Source: Hemibagrus wyckioides
Taxonomy: Eukaryota; Chordata; Actinopteri; Siluriformes; Bagridae
Assembly (NCBI RefSeq): GCF_019097595.1
Contig: NC_080713.1
Location: forward strand, 8,668,199 to 8,732,198
Reading direction: 5' to 3'
DNA length: 64,000 nt
Positions 14,901 through 27,014 of this stretch are shown piece after piece. The translations under genes were made by a program, and so were the position numbers. The notes under the pieces were generated by a model. The model did not search any database. It had not been told where the DNA came from and worked only from the letters and a program-made list of their open reading frames with translations. Positions within the stretch are counted from its first letter, which is position 1, and every line of letters starts with the position of its first letter.

Positions 14901-17900
14901 TACCAAATATTAAGTTATATTTTTCTATTGTGTCAAATACAATGCAATAAAATGAAAATTAATTATTTAAAAATCATATGATGTGATTTTCTGGATTTTT
15001 TTTTTTTTTTTTTTTACATTGTCTCTCATAGTTGAGGTGTACCTATGATGAAAATGACTGACAGATCTCTCTATTCTTTGTAAGTGGGAAAACTTGAAAA
15101 ATCGGCAGTGTATCAAATATTTTTTTGCCCCACTGTATGCCCTTTTCTTTAATTACTCCCTGCTTTAATCGATGATTCATGGACATATTAAAGATAGTAT
15201 TATGCAGCACAGATTAAACAATGTAGCAGAAGGTATATCTAAGACGTGGGCAAATTTCACAGTATGCACACAGTTGCTACATGCCGACAGTGAGTAATAA
15301 CACTCTGAATAATAATGTGTTTCTGCAATGTTTTAGAATCACAAGATAATCCTCAGGGTGAGGCTAACCTCCAGCTGTGGGATCTGCAAACTGGCAACTG
15401 TATCAAAGCCTTTTACCAGAAAAAAGTAGAGGGATGGTGAGTAACTAATACAATAATGACATAATTGTCAAGTCAAGGTGTGTAAGTGTTTCAGCATCAG
15501 ATGTTGTTTTGGCTGAATTCTTGATAAAATGATTACGAAAAATAACGTTTTTGCAACAAATTAGGTTTTTCTCCTTCTAACACACAGTATATGAATATAT
15601 TTCAATAAAACCACGTGGAAATGTTTTTAATTAACCACTTCACCAATATCACACTGGTTAAGTAGTCAGTTTAACAAACACCGTGTTAAAAATGCTCCTT
15701 TTCCATATTTCAGTGCTGTAATTTATTCCGACTTGTGGTTGAGATGCATGCAAAAGAGTTCTGGAAAGCATGTTGTTTTCAGTAGTATGTACAAAAAAAC
15801 CCCTCATTATCTGAAGTTTCACTAACTGTTGACTGTGGTCTGAAAAAAATGCAGAAACTGCAGAAATACACTAAACATTCATAATTTAAAAATTGAGTGC
15901 CTTTCTGAGTAGCGCGATCTTATCATGTGGTCCCGTCCAACACGTTAATCATCCCTTTGTCAGATCAGCTCTCACCGAGCTTGTGTTTAACCCTTATTTG
16001 GATTAATAATGGTCCCAAAGAGCAATATAGTCATGCTGGCCAATCAGAGGTGCCAAAGATAATTCATAAATTCATAATTCATTCAAGTGCTTCCTTTAAA
16101 TGAGAGGTGAGACGGTTTAATAAAATAAGGAAAGGAGTCGTATGCTGATGTTGGGATGTATAGTAAGAACAAATTTCGATCTGTGAAAAAAGATGCTGCT
16201 CCACAGTATTACAGTTCATATTGTTCTCCTTGGGGACATCTCCTTTGGAGCTTCAAAGCTATCCCCTGCAGATAAGGGGGTCCTACTGTATAATAGAAAA
16301 TGTCAAAAGTTCACTAGGTGAAGGGTTTTCCCAGGCTGCTGTACATGTGTGTCCTGCTTAACTGGGACTGACATGCACAGAAGACTCACTGATGTGGAGA
16401 AAGAACAAGCATGCAAACAAACATCATATTGTAAGGTTGCTGCTGGCAGTGGTGCCTCAACAGGGTTAATGATCTGAAGGTCAAGCCCCAACAATGCCAA
16501 GCTGCCGCTGTTGGGCCCTTGAGAATAGCTCTCAACTCTCTCTGCTCCAGTGGTGCTGTCCCATGACTGAGCCTGAGCTCTGACCCTATGCTCTGACCCC
16601 TGATTCCTAACAAGCTGGGATATGTGGAGAAAATATTCTTATTTTTTTTTCCCCACTATACAGTGGATCCTTGGCATACGAATACCCAAGGCATTTCCGG
16701 CATACAAATTTTACGGAATTTTTCACCGGAAACGGTTTTGAAAGAATCAACCCACGATACCAACGTTGCCTTCAGCATGTGTTCAAAAGCTACGTCATTT
16801 TTCGGGCGTTTTTTTGTTGACAGATTGTTGGTGTGGGTGATCTGTTCTATTTTTAGCCCGAACTTGGTGGCACCATTTCCTGTGAGGACCCTTAACATGG
16901 AATGCTTGGCTTGGGTCAGTTCTTTGTAAGCAGCCATACGCTTTGTGTTGGTAATATTGCTCATATTTTTCGGTGGCTGGAACGGATTATCTGCACTTAC
17001 ATTATTTCTTATGGGAAAATTCGTTTTATGATACAAATTTTCAATTTAAGAACTCTCCTCCAGAACGAATTTAATAGGTTCCAGTGTAAAAAGAACTGGA
17101 TGTATGCTGTCCGACTTCAGTGACACAGAAATACAGCTGTATCATAATTACTAAAACCAGTGCACTTGGTTTTCCTAATTTTAGGTCATCATGTGATTTT
17201 GTAGTCTTTTGTAGCCAGATGTTCAGACTGACATCAGAAAGTCTGGACTCTAGTTTTTATTGGCCATGGGCCAAGACCACAGATCATTCATTTAAGAAAG
17301 TTGTGCAAATTAATGAGTCTATACAGTGAACTTCACATCTCTCGGAAATCCTGTAGAATCCAACCAATCAGATGACGAGGAAGTGTTTCCAATGTTGTAT
17401 GCCTTTATGCATCAAACGTCCAGTCTTGACTTCTAAAGCTGAGACTACGTGATTTGTGGCTAAGTGTACATTGCTATTTTTTAACAGATGTTTTACTGTT
17501 TTCTAAGGTGTCCAAGTTGGGCGGATGACGAAAGCATCGCAGTGAGATGTGTGAACAATGAACTCCATTTCTTTGAGAATAATAACTTTGGTAAGGCTTT
17601 GTTTCGACACCATTGTGTGTTAGTTGTGTCATGTCTTTAAGCCTGTATGTGATACTAATGAATGTTAATCAGCTGATCTGTGTCTCTAAGCGTGTGTTTT
17701 GCTTGTGTGCAGAAACCATCGCCAACAAACTTCATCTTCAGAAGGTTTCTGACTTTGCTCTGTCGCCAGGAACTCAGCCAAGCAAGGTATTTATTAAGCT
17801 GTGTGATAAATTCTCGATTCTGATTGGTCAGAAGGTGTGGATTCATTATCCGTGTAAGATAAAAATATAATAATAATTATAGAACAATGAGTTCACCCTC

Positions 17901-20900
17901 ATTTGCCAGCCCTACTTGGCCAGTAGTCAAGGCAAGCAAATCTGTCTGAGTGGGAGGGGTTGTTTTACTCACTCTCTCCTGTCAATCATAGAGCTCTGTG
18001 AGCTCAGTATATGGAAGAGAGCAGATAGTGCTGCAGATTGTGTTCCACTGCCCTGTGATGCAGCAGTTCTAAAAGATATAATGGAGCTGCAGAAAGCATG
18101 GAAGAAGCCTTTACCCTGTCTGATTAGTAGCTGTTACGTGTTGAGGAGAAAGGGCTTATAGGTAGGAATTAGCTGGTGACCCAACTGGAGAAAATTCTTA
18201 GAAAATAAGATTTGAAAATAATCTTCACATACCTCCACTGTGTCTTATTATTTATCTTCATCAGCATGCCCCCAAAGTGTCATATTCCTCACTTCGCTAA
18301 TCCTGAACATCCCGGCAATGACAGATCCTACATCCTCTAGCACTAATCGACTGGTCCTGCCATCTCTCAGGGTACCAGAGACATGCATCAAGACAGATAC
18401 TCTCTGTTCTGGCACCTAGGTGGTGGCATGGACGTCTTCTAAATGTCCTAACAGCAGAGCTGAACAATGTCTAAAGACCTAGCTCTTCCTGGAGTACTTA
18501 AATTACCTTAAATAATACAAAAGATTGTTGGTCTGCTTTTCTTGCTGTATGACTTCCTAACAGAGTTTTTAAACTGATTGTAATTCTTAGTCAGTGACCT
18601 TGTGAACCCAGTATCAGGATAAATCTATTGATGAAGCACTTCTGGACAAATGGCATAAATGGAAACATACATCATTAGTAGTTTGAGACACAGTATCAGC
18701 AGAGAGACAATTCTGTCTCACGATTTTTCCTCAAACCCACCTGATGTTTCCTTAAACTGTCCTAGAACTCACGTCTGGTTCCTATCTTCAGGAAGGACTC
18801 ATGCAGTGTTTCTTAAAACGTTGCTCAAACTGAGTTTCCACATTACAGCTGTCCTGCTGCTTCTTTCCAAATTTTATCTCCGGAATACACGCGGAGCTGG
18901 AAAATGCTGCCTACCTAGGCAGTTTACTCCTAGGTTCCACAGGACCTTGTGGTCACTTCAAAATTAGTAATATTTGTGTGTTGAATTTCATAATTATTCC
19001 TTTACAATGTATATTAAAATTCTACACACTTTTGTTTAAGGGCCTGTTTTTTGTGATATATACACAGATCAGGCATAATATTATGACCACCTGCCTAATA
19101 TTATGTTGGTCCTCTTTTTGCTGCCAAAACAGCCCTGACCCATTGAGGCATGGACTCTTACGCTTGTCCATTTTTCCTGCTTCTAACACATCAACTTTGA
19201 GGACAAAATGTTCACTTGCCACCTAATATATCCCACCCACTAACAGGAGCCATGATGAGGAGATAATCAGTGTTGTTCACTTCCTGTCAGTGCTCATAAT
19301 GTTATGCCTGATCGGTGTATAACCTAGTTGCTTAAGTATTCACACCCTTTTATAACTGGGGATGTGGCTGTGTTCAGAATAAACCAATCACATTCAAGCT
19401 CATCTTTAAAAGTAATCATCATACTTATTGTTGTCATGTGCCGGTTTTCATGTACCGCTAATCTTAATGTCTTCTGCCTTACTCAAGGTTGCTGTCTACG
19501 TTCCTGGAAGCAAAGGTGCCCCCTCTTTTGTCCGGCTTTATCAGTACCCTAATTTCAGTGGTCCTTCCTCGGCTCTGGCCAACAAAAGCTTTTTCAAGGC
19601 TGATAAAGTGACCATGCTGTGGAACAAAAAAGGTACCTGAATATCTGTTTATATTATTATGTAGAGAAACTGCTAGTTTTGGGCAGTTGTGAGATTTAAA
19701 CCCACAGACATCTGGTCACTATTAATTTTATAGATGATGGTTTAGTGGTTAACTCATTTGCCTTGTATCTCCGGGGTTAGGGGTTTGATTCCTCACACCA
19801 CCCTGTGTGTACAGATCTTACATGTTCTCCTTGTACTTGGGGGGTTTCCTCTGGGTGTTAATTTTTCCTCCCCCAGTCCAAAGGCGCATGGGGATGTGGT
19901 AACTTAGTGGTTAAGGTGTTGGACCATTGGTCCAACTAAGCTGGGCCCCTGAGCAAGGCCCTTAACCCTCAATTGTTGTATAAAATGAGAGAAAAATGTA
20001 CGTCGCTCTGGATATGGACGTCTGCTAAATGCCAGAAATGTAAATGTGATGCATAATATCTTTTTAAAGTGTTTGCTTATCCTTATTAATTACCGACGAC
20101 CTAACTCTTCCTTTTCCTGTAGCCAGTGCGGTTCTAGTCACAGCCAGCACAGAAGTGGATAAAACTGGCGCGTCGTACTACGGAGAGCAGACTTTACACT
20201 ATCTCGCAACAAACGGAGACAGCGCAGTGGTCCAGCTCCGTAAGTGTCCTTTACAAATTGTAACCATTCTGCAACCAGAACAAACTGTTACTTATAACCA
20301 TTTTGATCATCAATCCCTACAGTTATTGATACTTAAAGTCCTGACTGTGAAATTATTTAATAAAAAACATCAAATTATCCTCAAATTATAAAATCATTCC
20401 TATTATTGTGCCATGGAAGTGATAGGGTTTTTATATTAAGGGTGTTGTGATTATTTACCGTGATAATGACATTTAAAAACACTAAAATTATGCAAAACTA
20501 AGTTCAATAAAGAAGTCTGCATTTATTTTCCGAGCTGGAAATAACATAACATCAGGCATAACATTATGACCACTGACAGGTGCCGCGAATAAGACTGATG
20601 ATCTCCTCATCATGGTACCTGTCAGTGGGTGGGATATATTAGGCAGCAAGTGAACATTTTGTCCTCAAAGTTGATGTGTTAGAAGCAGGAAAAATGGCCA
20701 AGATTAAGGATTTGAGCGAGTTTGAAGAAGGGCCAAATTGTGATGAATAGACGCCTAGATCAGAGCATCTCCAAAACTGCAGCTCTTGTGGGGTGTTCCC
20801 GGTCTGCAGTGGTCAGTATCTATCAAAAGTGGTCCAAGGAAGGAACAGTGGTGAACCAGTAACAGGGTCATGGGCGGCCAAGGCTCACTGATGCACGTGG

Positions 20901-23900
20901 GGAACGAAGGCTGGTCCGTGTGATCCGATCCAACAGACGAGCTACTGTTGCTCAAATTGCTGAAGAAGTTAATGCTGGTTCTGATAGAAAGGTGTCAGAA
21001 TACACAGTGCATGATGGGTCAGGGCTGTTTTGGCAGCAAAAGGGGGACCGACACAATATTAGGCCGGTGGTCATTATGTTATGCCTGATCAGTTATATAT
21101 TTGTATAAGAGTCATAAAGATGACTTTAGCATCAGATCAGCTTCGTGTAGTTTGTTTAAATTCCTAATATACCCTTAACACTTGTCTGAAAACCAAATCT
21201 TTCACACAATTTTTTTTGAGATCATTAAAATCTCTCTGCTGCTGCAACAACTTAGTACTTATCAAGGTGGTTTGTATTGTGAGAGTTAGCTATTAGCATT
21301 TAACAAGTCTGTATCAGCAGATGAATGATGCTTTCAAATTTTGGGGTTTTTTTCAAGTGAAGTATTTAGCTGTACTTCACCTTGCACCTAAGTCTTTATT
21401 TATGTAATTGCACTTTTATTTGAGTAAAGAATTTGAGTATTTTTACCAACTCAATTTTTTACTTAAAATTTGTTGTACAATTCTCTGATAACAGCGCTAA
21501 GGTTATATTTTATTGAAAGTCGTCCAGTTTAAAGATTAGACGCTGTAAGGACAGACCATGCTGTCAGAATGGGCAGTGTGTGCTAATAATAATAATAGTA
21601 GTAGTAGTAGTAGTAGTATTGGCTCCATCCTCATTTTATTAAATGTTTCCTTGTTAATAAATCTTCTCATTATATACAGTTTTGTTTCTTTCTCTGCGCA
21701 GCGAAGAACGGTCCTATCTATGATGTGATATGGAGTCCCAACTCTTCAGAATTCTGCGTTGTTTACGGCTTCATGCCTGCCAAAGCCACGGTCTTCAACC
21801 TGAAGTGCGAGCCCGTTTTTGACTTTGGCACAGGTCCACGCAACGCTGCTTTCTACAGCCCTCAGGGTCATATTCTGATTCTGGCAGGCTTCGGAAACTT
21901 GAGGGGTCAGATGGAGGTGTGGGATGTGAAGAAGTACAAGCAAGTGTCCAAGCCACAGGCTGCAGACACCACGTTCTTCTCCTGGTGTCCTGATGGAGAG
22001 CACATTGTTACTGCAACCTGCTCACCCAGGCTCAGGGTCAGTAATGGCTATAAGATCTGGCACTACACGGGCACAGTTCTGTACAAGCAGGAAACACCGG
22101 CAGGGAAAGAGCTCTGGGAGGTGGTCTGGCAACCGTTCTTACCTGGCACATTCCCTGAGAAGCCGGTGAAGTACCAGGCGACTGCAAGTGATCTCGGCAG
22201 CACTGAAGCCAAGCCTACTCAGGCTTACCGGCCTCCTGCCCTGCGCAACAAACCAGAGAGCAGCAGCCTTAAACTGGTAAGCTCAAATAATAATGAAAAT
22301 CCACTGTCCTCATACATATATGTATGTATATATATATATATGTATGTATATATATATGTATATGTGTGTGTATAAGTTCACAAGACCAGGGGTCTCCAAC
22401 ATGTCGCTCGCCTAAAGGTTCATAGAATATGTACAAAATTGCTAAAATCTAATTAACCCGTTTACATTATCTCAATCAGATTCACAGACATCCCGTCCCT
22501 AGCACCTAGCTAGCTAGCTAGCACTAAGACTGGACCTTGAAAGCATTATATAAACTTAAATCTAGAAGCAGAAACTGAAGCAGTTAAAAACACTTGGCAG
22601 ATCCTTTTAACTTGGAAGCTGCTGGGGATTCGATAGAGTTAGGAATAAAGCTTCGATGCTGCCAAAGTGAAACCGATGATGCCAGGGGACTTGTCAGTAA
22701 CAGTTTGCTGATAAGTAACAGAATCTGACAATAATAACTGATAAATCTAGTCTGAAAACCTGCCGTGTTAAATCAGTTAACTCGACTCAACAGTTAACAT
22801 GCCGCTTATATGACTTTAAAATGATTTATTGCGAAATATGTCTCTTTTATATTGACATTTTTTTAAAAGGTTCACACAAATTTTAATAGCTTATTCGGTT
22901 GGTTTGGTTTGGTTTATGGCAATAAGCTATGGAAATAAATGTTGCTAGGAATATAACACAAGTAGCTAGCTCTTGGCCACCTTCATTTTGTCAAAATAGG
23001 TAAGTAGTAAGGTTGGAGACTCCTGTACATGACACTTTATACAGTTATTCAAACAGCTAATCATGTGGCAGAAACACATGACGCTGATACAGGTCAAGAG
23101 CTTTAGGTTATATTCACACCAAACATAAGAATTAAGGAAAAGTGTGTTAACTGTGGCATGGTTGGTGGTTGCAGTTGGGCTGGTTTGAATATTTCAGGAG
23201 CTGTGCTGATCCACAGAACACAGTGAACGCAGAGATTATCTGCATTTACATTATTTCCTATGCTAAAATTCGTTTCGGCAATACGAATTTTCACCTTAAG
23301 AATGAATTAAATTTATATGCCGAAGTTCCACTGTTCAGGAGAGTCATGAAGATTTTCTTTACTCTGCATATGTCATCATCATATCAGTCACTTGTCTCAT
23401 ATATGCTCTGTATGGATTATCCTGTGATTATCAGCTGTCCTTAAGTCGAACATCTTCCTCATTGCTTTCACTGTGGTTGGTTACCCTGGTTACCAGGTGT
23501 CCGTGTTATCCGTCTCTGTTCTGCATGTAATTTCATCGGAGCTGATTAAAACATCTCTGATTCCGTTAGCATGAAGAGGAACCACCACAGAACATGAAGC
23601 CTGGTGCTGGAGACAAGCAGATGTCCAAGGCTGCTCTGAAAAACCAGAGAAGAAGGGAGGCAAAGAAAGCAGCTAAACAGGTTGTTACGTCTTGTCCTAA
23701 TGCATCTTTCTGTATTCAAGATATTTCTTTTTTGACTGTAAAGAACCTTAGCTACATTATCCCACAAATTTCATGGTGCCATTTCTGTCCATACAGGAAA
23801 ATAAATCTGATGACGTTCCCACTCCAGCCTCAGAGCCTCCACCCGCCAGAGAGACTCCTGTAACATCTACACACGGAGACCCAGAAACTGACAAAAAGAT

Positions 23901-25223
23901 TAAGAATTTAAAAAAGGTATGTGAGGCATGTAGAGGATGAGGATTACGGGGCCCTGCTTTAGTGACTGTACAGTTATTAGAGCAGAGTTCAGAGTTCAGC
24001 ATACATACCTACACGGATAGTGCAGTTTATTTAAAAACGACTGGTGATATTTGCCAATTATTACAATTATACAATTATTTTTTTCTGGCCAGTCGCCGCC
24101 CCCCCTGTCCTTCTTATGCTTCAGCAATTTTCCAAATTTAGTCATTCAGGCATAGCATTATGACCGCCTGCCTAATATTGTGTTGGTCCCAATTTTGCTG
24201 CCAAAACAGCCCTGACACGTCGAGGCATGGACCCCACTAGATCGATGAAGGTGTGCTGTGGTATCTGGCACAAAGATATTAGCCTCCCTGGGCCTCACCT
24301 CACAACTTACAGGACTTAAAGATACTTTTGATAGATACGGACAACTGCACACCGGGAACACCCCACAAGGGCTGTAGTTTTGGAGATGCTCTGATCGTCT
24401 AGCCATCACAATTTGGCCCTTGCCTGGCCCTTGGTCTGACTCGCTCAAATCCTTACGCTTGTCATTTTTCCTGCTTCTAATAACCTGTTCACTTGCTGCC
24501 TAATATATCCCACCCACTAACAGGTGCCATGATGAGGAGATAATCAGTGCTATTCACTTCCTCTCAGTGTTTATAATGTTATGCCTGATCGGTGTATATT
24601 AATTAAAGAGTTCTGTTTTTAGATTTGTTATCTGCCATACAAGTTCAAATGATCCACTGTGGCGATTCTGAACACGGGGCAGCCAAAAGAACAACCACCT
24701 GTGTTTTGAGCACCTTCTGACCAATCAGAAAAGTCCAAAACATTCAAAACATGCAGCGAATCTTCTGCCATTTTATAAAACTGTTTATGTTCATTAGGTA
24801 TTAGTGAGTCAAATTATGTCTTTTGAGACACAATATCAGCTTCATTAGCTCCATTAGGGCCATGTAGGAAAGCTGTGCATGTTTAGTGATGAGCTGGAGT
24901 ATATAAGTTTAGGTTTTATTTATATGGTAAAGCAGGAGGAGGCTAATCGAATTGTTTATGATTGATTCAGAAACTGAAGGCTATTGAAGAGTTAAAGGAG
25001 CAACAAGCAGCAGGAAAACCAATGCAGAAAAATCAGGTACTGCACTTCATTTATTCCATTGTGATCTGAAAGTGTATAAAAGATCTCTGAATCAAGCAGA
25101 CTGTATCTAACTTCATTTCTTCCCATGATATAACTGTGTTTAAATCTCAACCCACAGCTGGAGAAGATCCAGAAGGAGGCCCAGCTGCTGAAGGAGATCG
25201 AGAGCCTTGAATTAGGGCTGTAA
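11933..25223 (+). CDS. eif2a: Eukaryotic translation initiation factor 2A
   Basis: WD-repeat protein that delivers initiator Met-tRNA to 40S subunits by a non-canonical, largely GTP-independent route. Fourteen coding exons: 11933-11960, 12187-12256, 12344-12415, 12728-12846, 15337-15436, 17508-17590, 17713-17786, 19488-19632, 20123-20239, 21702-22276, 23570-23680, 23797-23916, 24971-25036, 25158-25223. They join in phase into 581 residues (human 585). Diagnostic blocks are [32 protein letters not shown] and [11 protein letters not shown]. The N-terminal two thirds are the beta-propeller. The C-terminus is a charged coiled coil ([19 protein letters not shown]) ending in LGL. All introns are GT-AG. 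Poly(A) signals lie at 25611-25616 and 25728-25733. Intron 4 carries a Tc1 element and intron 5 a Tigger-like element. Certain. Confidence 0.95.
12480..12640 (+). mobile_element. Degenerate LINE 3' fragment in eif2a intron 3
   Basis: Contains ctggagagattatatctc, a block common to fish LINE reverse-transcriptase 3' regions, and ends in agcagaagatgaatgaatga, the usual short tandem tail. No open frame is left. Confidence 0.5.
12975..13289. mobile_element. Inverted-junction Tc1-like family B copy
   Basis: Positions 12975-13085 read in the plus direction (transposase segment [20 protein letters not shown]). From about 13087 the sequence reverses and continues as the minus-strand 5' half of the same family out to its terminus (cccaaaacttttggcaatat, 13264-13283). 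The head-to-head junction lies within about ten bases of the one at 29612. It is in eif2a intron 4. Confidence 0.7.
13549..15135 (+). mobile_element. Near full-length Tc1-type transposon
   Basis: Starts cagtggggcaaataagta and ends with its inverse, flanked by the TA target duplication at 13547-13548 and 15136-15137. The terminal inverted repeats are about 120 bases long and nearly identical: a few substitutions near the outer end, one 4-base insertion and a poly-A length difference. The element sits within eif2a intron 4 in the gene's orientation. It holds a broken transposase gene, so it cannot move itself. Confidence 0.95.
13921..14913 (+). pseudogene. Tc1 transposase, frameshifted
   Basis: DDE transposase of the Tc1 group in three blocks. 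Block one (13921-14262) starts [20 protein letters not shown] and holds the paired helix-turn-helix DNA-binding domains; it ends at a stop at 14263 after a frameshift. Block two (about 14367-14675) holds the first catalytic Asp in [11 protein letters not shown] and the second in [10 protein letters not shown] further frameshift follows, and block three (about 14662-14913) holds the catalytic Glu in [11 protein letters not shown]. The order and spacing fit DD34E. At least two frame breaks make it non-functional. Confidence 0.93.
15785..16290. mobile_element. Tigger-like (pogo) non-autonomous element
   Basis: Left end acccctcattatctgaagtt and right end cagataagggggtcctactg are imperfect inverted repeats ending next to TA. 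Interior phrases such as ctgactgtggtctgaaaa-like text, ttctgagtagcgcgat and gttaatcatccctttgtc follow the order of vertebrate Tigger/MER2 elements. No transposase remains. It lies in eif2a intron 5. Confidence 0.65.
16420..16650 (+). mobile_element. Fish SINE copy
   Basis: Contains ccaagctgccgctgttgggc followed by tgagaatagctctcaactctctctgctcc and tcctaacaagctgggatatg. This is the body and 3' tail of a widespread fish SINE; the copy is diverged and its head is hard to place. Confidence 0.6.
16663..17100. mobile_element. Possible DNA transposon with palindromic ends
   Basis: Begins tacagtggatccttggcata and later has gaacgaatttaataggttcc, resembling the two ends of a terminal-inverted-repeat element. 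A segment at 16978-17060 recurs at 23230-23310 with shared attatctgca and acattattt phrases. The exact right end is unclear. Confidence 0.45.
17165..17400. repeat. Unclassified interspersed repeat, copy 1
   Basis: Shares the ordered phrases tgtagccaga, cagaaagtctggact, ttattggccatgg, agaccacagatcattcattt, gtgcaaattaatgagtct and acatc with 63640-63890. No terminal repeats or coding capacity are seen. It lies in eif2a intron 5. Confidence 0.5.
18370..18665 (+). mobile_element. L2-type retroelement 3' region, copy 1
   Basis: Shares a series of phrases with 53300-53545: ctctctgttctggcacctaggtgg, tagtcagtgaccttgtgaaccc and attgatgaagcac, ending near ggcataaatg. This matches the 3' region of a fish LINE or LINE-derived SINE. 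It lies in eif2a intron 7. Confidence 0.5.
19061..19320 (-). mobile_element. Internally deleted Tc1-like family A element
   Basis: Both ends are present (agatcaggcataatattatg and atgttatgcctgatcggtgt), but most of the internal transposase remnant has been lost, leaving about 260 bases. It lies in eif2a intron 7. Confidence 0.75.
19722..19885 (+). mobile_element. tRNA-type SINE (head-bearing)
   Basis: Contains tttagtggttaactcatttg, a promoter-B-like ggtttgattcc, then catgttctccttgtacttgg and ttcctcccccagtccaaagg, the order seen in a common fish SINE. It is followed immediately by a second, different SINE. Confidence 0.65.
19886..20050 (+). mobile_element. Second fish SINE, adjacent
   Basis: Contains gtaacttagtggttaaggtg, ctgggcccctgagcaaggcc, cttaaccctcaattgttg and gtcgctctggatatggacgt, ending ctaaatgccagaaatg. 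The 3' end is the usual tail of fish tRNA SINEs. It ends about 70 bases before eif2a exon 9. Confidence 0.7.
20546..21095 (+). mobile_element. Tc1-like family A element with readable N-terminal transposase half
   Basis: Bounded by catcaggcataacattatga and attatgttatgcctgatcag. On the plus strand, broken frames encode the N-terminal transposase region, including [24 protein letters not shown] and [13 protein letters not shown]. There is no catalytic half. It lies in eif2a intron 9, in the gene's orientation. Confidence 0.75.
24143..24598 (-). mobile_element. Tc1-like family A element
   Basis: Ends ttcaggcatagcattatgac and aatgttatgcctgatcggtg. The interior carries diverged antisense transposase phrases (cgaggcatggaccccactag; ccgggaacaccccac). 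It lies in eif2a intron 12. Confidence 0.7.
24646..24700 (+). mobile_element. SINE 3' tail fragment
   Basis: The phrase aatgatccactgtggcgatt followed by acggggcagccaaaagaaca matches, in the opposite orientation, the 3' part of the SINEs at 7928 and 51332. Confidence 0.55.
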
Positions 25224-25739
25224 ACTCATTTTCTCAACCCATTCCCAGCACTGCTGTTCTATAGCTTAATGTTGGACTCCCAGATAAATCTAAACCTTCA
25301 ACAACAAATATTTGCAGTTTCTTGTTCTTCTTTCAACACGCATCATAATCCACAGAACATTACCTGGTCCTCTAAAGGCATTACTGCTATGCAATGATCT
25401 GTACAGTTTGTGAGGGAAGTTTTGCTTTTCTACACTTGTGATTAAAAACAGCGGATTAGCATGAATCTAAAGACTGAAAGAACGTCTAATAGATTTATAC
25501 GGAAAGTTGTGAAATGTTACTTTGAACCTTTGGGTTGCGTTTCGTTTTGTTTGAAGAGTATTTTCTCCATGCTGCCAAATCTATGTTGTGAAATTTTCAT
25601 TAGGAAGACAAATAAAGAAGTACATGGTGAATATTTAGTTATAATTTTATTTAGTGTACATTTCTTCTAAATCAGAGGGGTCAAATTCGGGCTGTGATGC
25701 ATGAGGATTTTTTGTGAAGGTCCAGGAAATAAAGATACA

Positions 25740-26440
25740 ATCAAATATTCAGATCATTTTTGGTGATTCTTAACTATGGAAGAGATAACTTGTTGACTAA
25801 TTGACTGAGTTAGGCCTGATGGTCAACTACTTGGATGAGGTTGTACAACTCAATTACATCAGCTATAGAAAATCTAGCTGCTTTTTTTTTGCAAATTGTA
25901 GAATGTGTGCTTGATATGTGGATCAGTGTAATCAACTTTCTACTGAAATTTTAACAAATTGCACTACGATGCAGGAAGACTTCAGTCGTGGTCCAGGTTT
26001 GAAGGCCAACTCTGCACCTTCTACCACAACCAGCTATCATCACACCCCAAAAATGTCTTCACTGCAGGAGCATTACACCGTGGCATCAATTTGATTGCTT
26101 GTTCAGAAGCATTTGGACTTCTAGATGCCAGTGGGTTATGTACAAAAACTCGAACCATGTGCCAAAACTTATAGTACCTACTGTTGACCATTTTATTGGA
26201 AACAGTAGTTCAGTTTTTTGTATTCTTGACCACACTAATTTTACAAAGTGAACAATGCTAATGAATGGAGGTCTGTTCATGGTGAGGGGATTCATTCATA
26301 CATTTGTTTGTTTATTCATTCATTTTATTTCCACATTATGCAATGATCATAGAGGTTTGTGCCACGATTTCAGAGTGATAAAGCTCTCAGCCATACAAAT
26401 TCCAACATGAGAATGCAAGAAGCTTCACAGCCACAACTAT
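25740..26440. other. Intergenic between eif2a and dcun1d5, no gene seen
   Basis: No convincing exon or splice pair. The short open frames here have no recognisable domain. Family B transposon sequence begins towards the right end. Confidence 0.4.
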
Positions 26441-26444
26441 AGCA

Positions 26445-27014
26445 ATTACACCATGACTGCACACCAGTGCACAAAGCAAGGTCCATAAAGACAAGGATGA
26501 GCGAGTTTGGTGTGGAGGAACTTGACTGGCCTGCACCCCGATAGAACACCTTTGGGATGAATTAGAGCGGAGACTGACCATCAGTGCCTGACCTCACAAA
26601 TGCGCTTCTAGAGGAATGATCAAAAATTCCCATAAACACACTCCTAAACCTTGTGGAAAGCCTTCCCAGAAGAAGCTGTTATAGCTGCAAAGGGCGGAAC
26701 AACTCCATATTACTTTCATGTGCATGTAAAGGCAGACGTCCCAGTTTGGAATGGCTCGCAATCTCTGCTCTAATTAATCCCGAAGGTGTTCTATCGGGTT
26801 GAGGTCAGGACTCTGTCAAGTTCTCGCTCATCCATGTCTTTTTGGATCTTGCTTTGTGCACTGTTGTACAGTCATGTTGGAACAGGAAGGGGTCATCCCC
26901 AAACTGTTCCCACAAAGTTGGGAGCATGAAATTGTCTGAAAATGTCTGAAGCATTAAGAGTTCCTTTCACTGGAACTAAGGGGTCAAGCCTAAAAAATTT
27001 TTGTAATATAGTGC
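26445..27014. mobile_element. Two Tc1-like family B copies in inverted order
   Basis: Positions 26445-26743 read forward (gcgagtttggtgtggaggaa, ending gcagacgtcccag). Positions 26749-27014 read in reverse (atcccgaaggtgttctatcg, ccaacatgactgtac complement, ending taatatagtgc). The arms overlap in content only around the centre of the transposase, so this is a head-to-head composite rather than a simple copy. Confidence 0.65.

Noticed and set aside
21725..22375. Extension of eif2a exon 10 past 22276
   Set aside because: The frame runs on into a TATG microsatellite; the donor CTG|GTAAGC and the in-phase next exon at 23570 fit the family.
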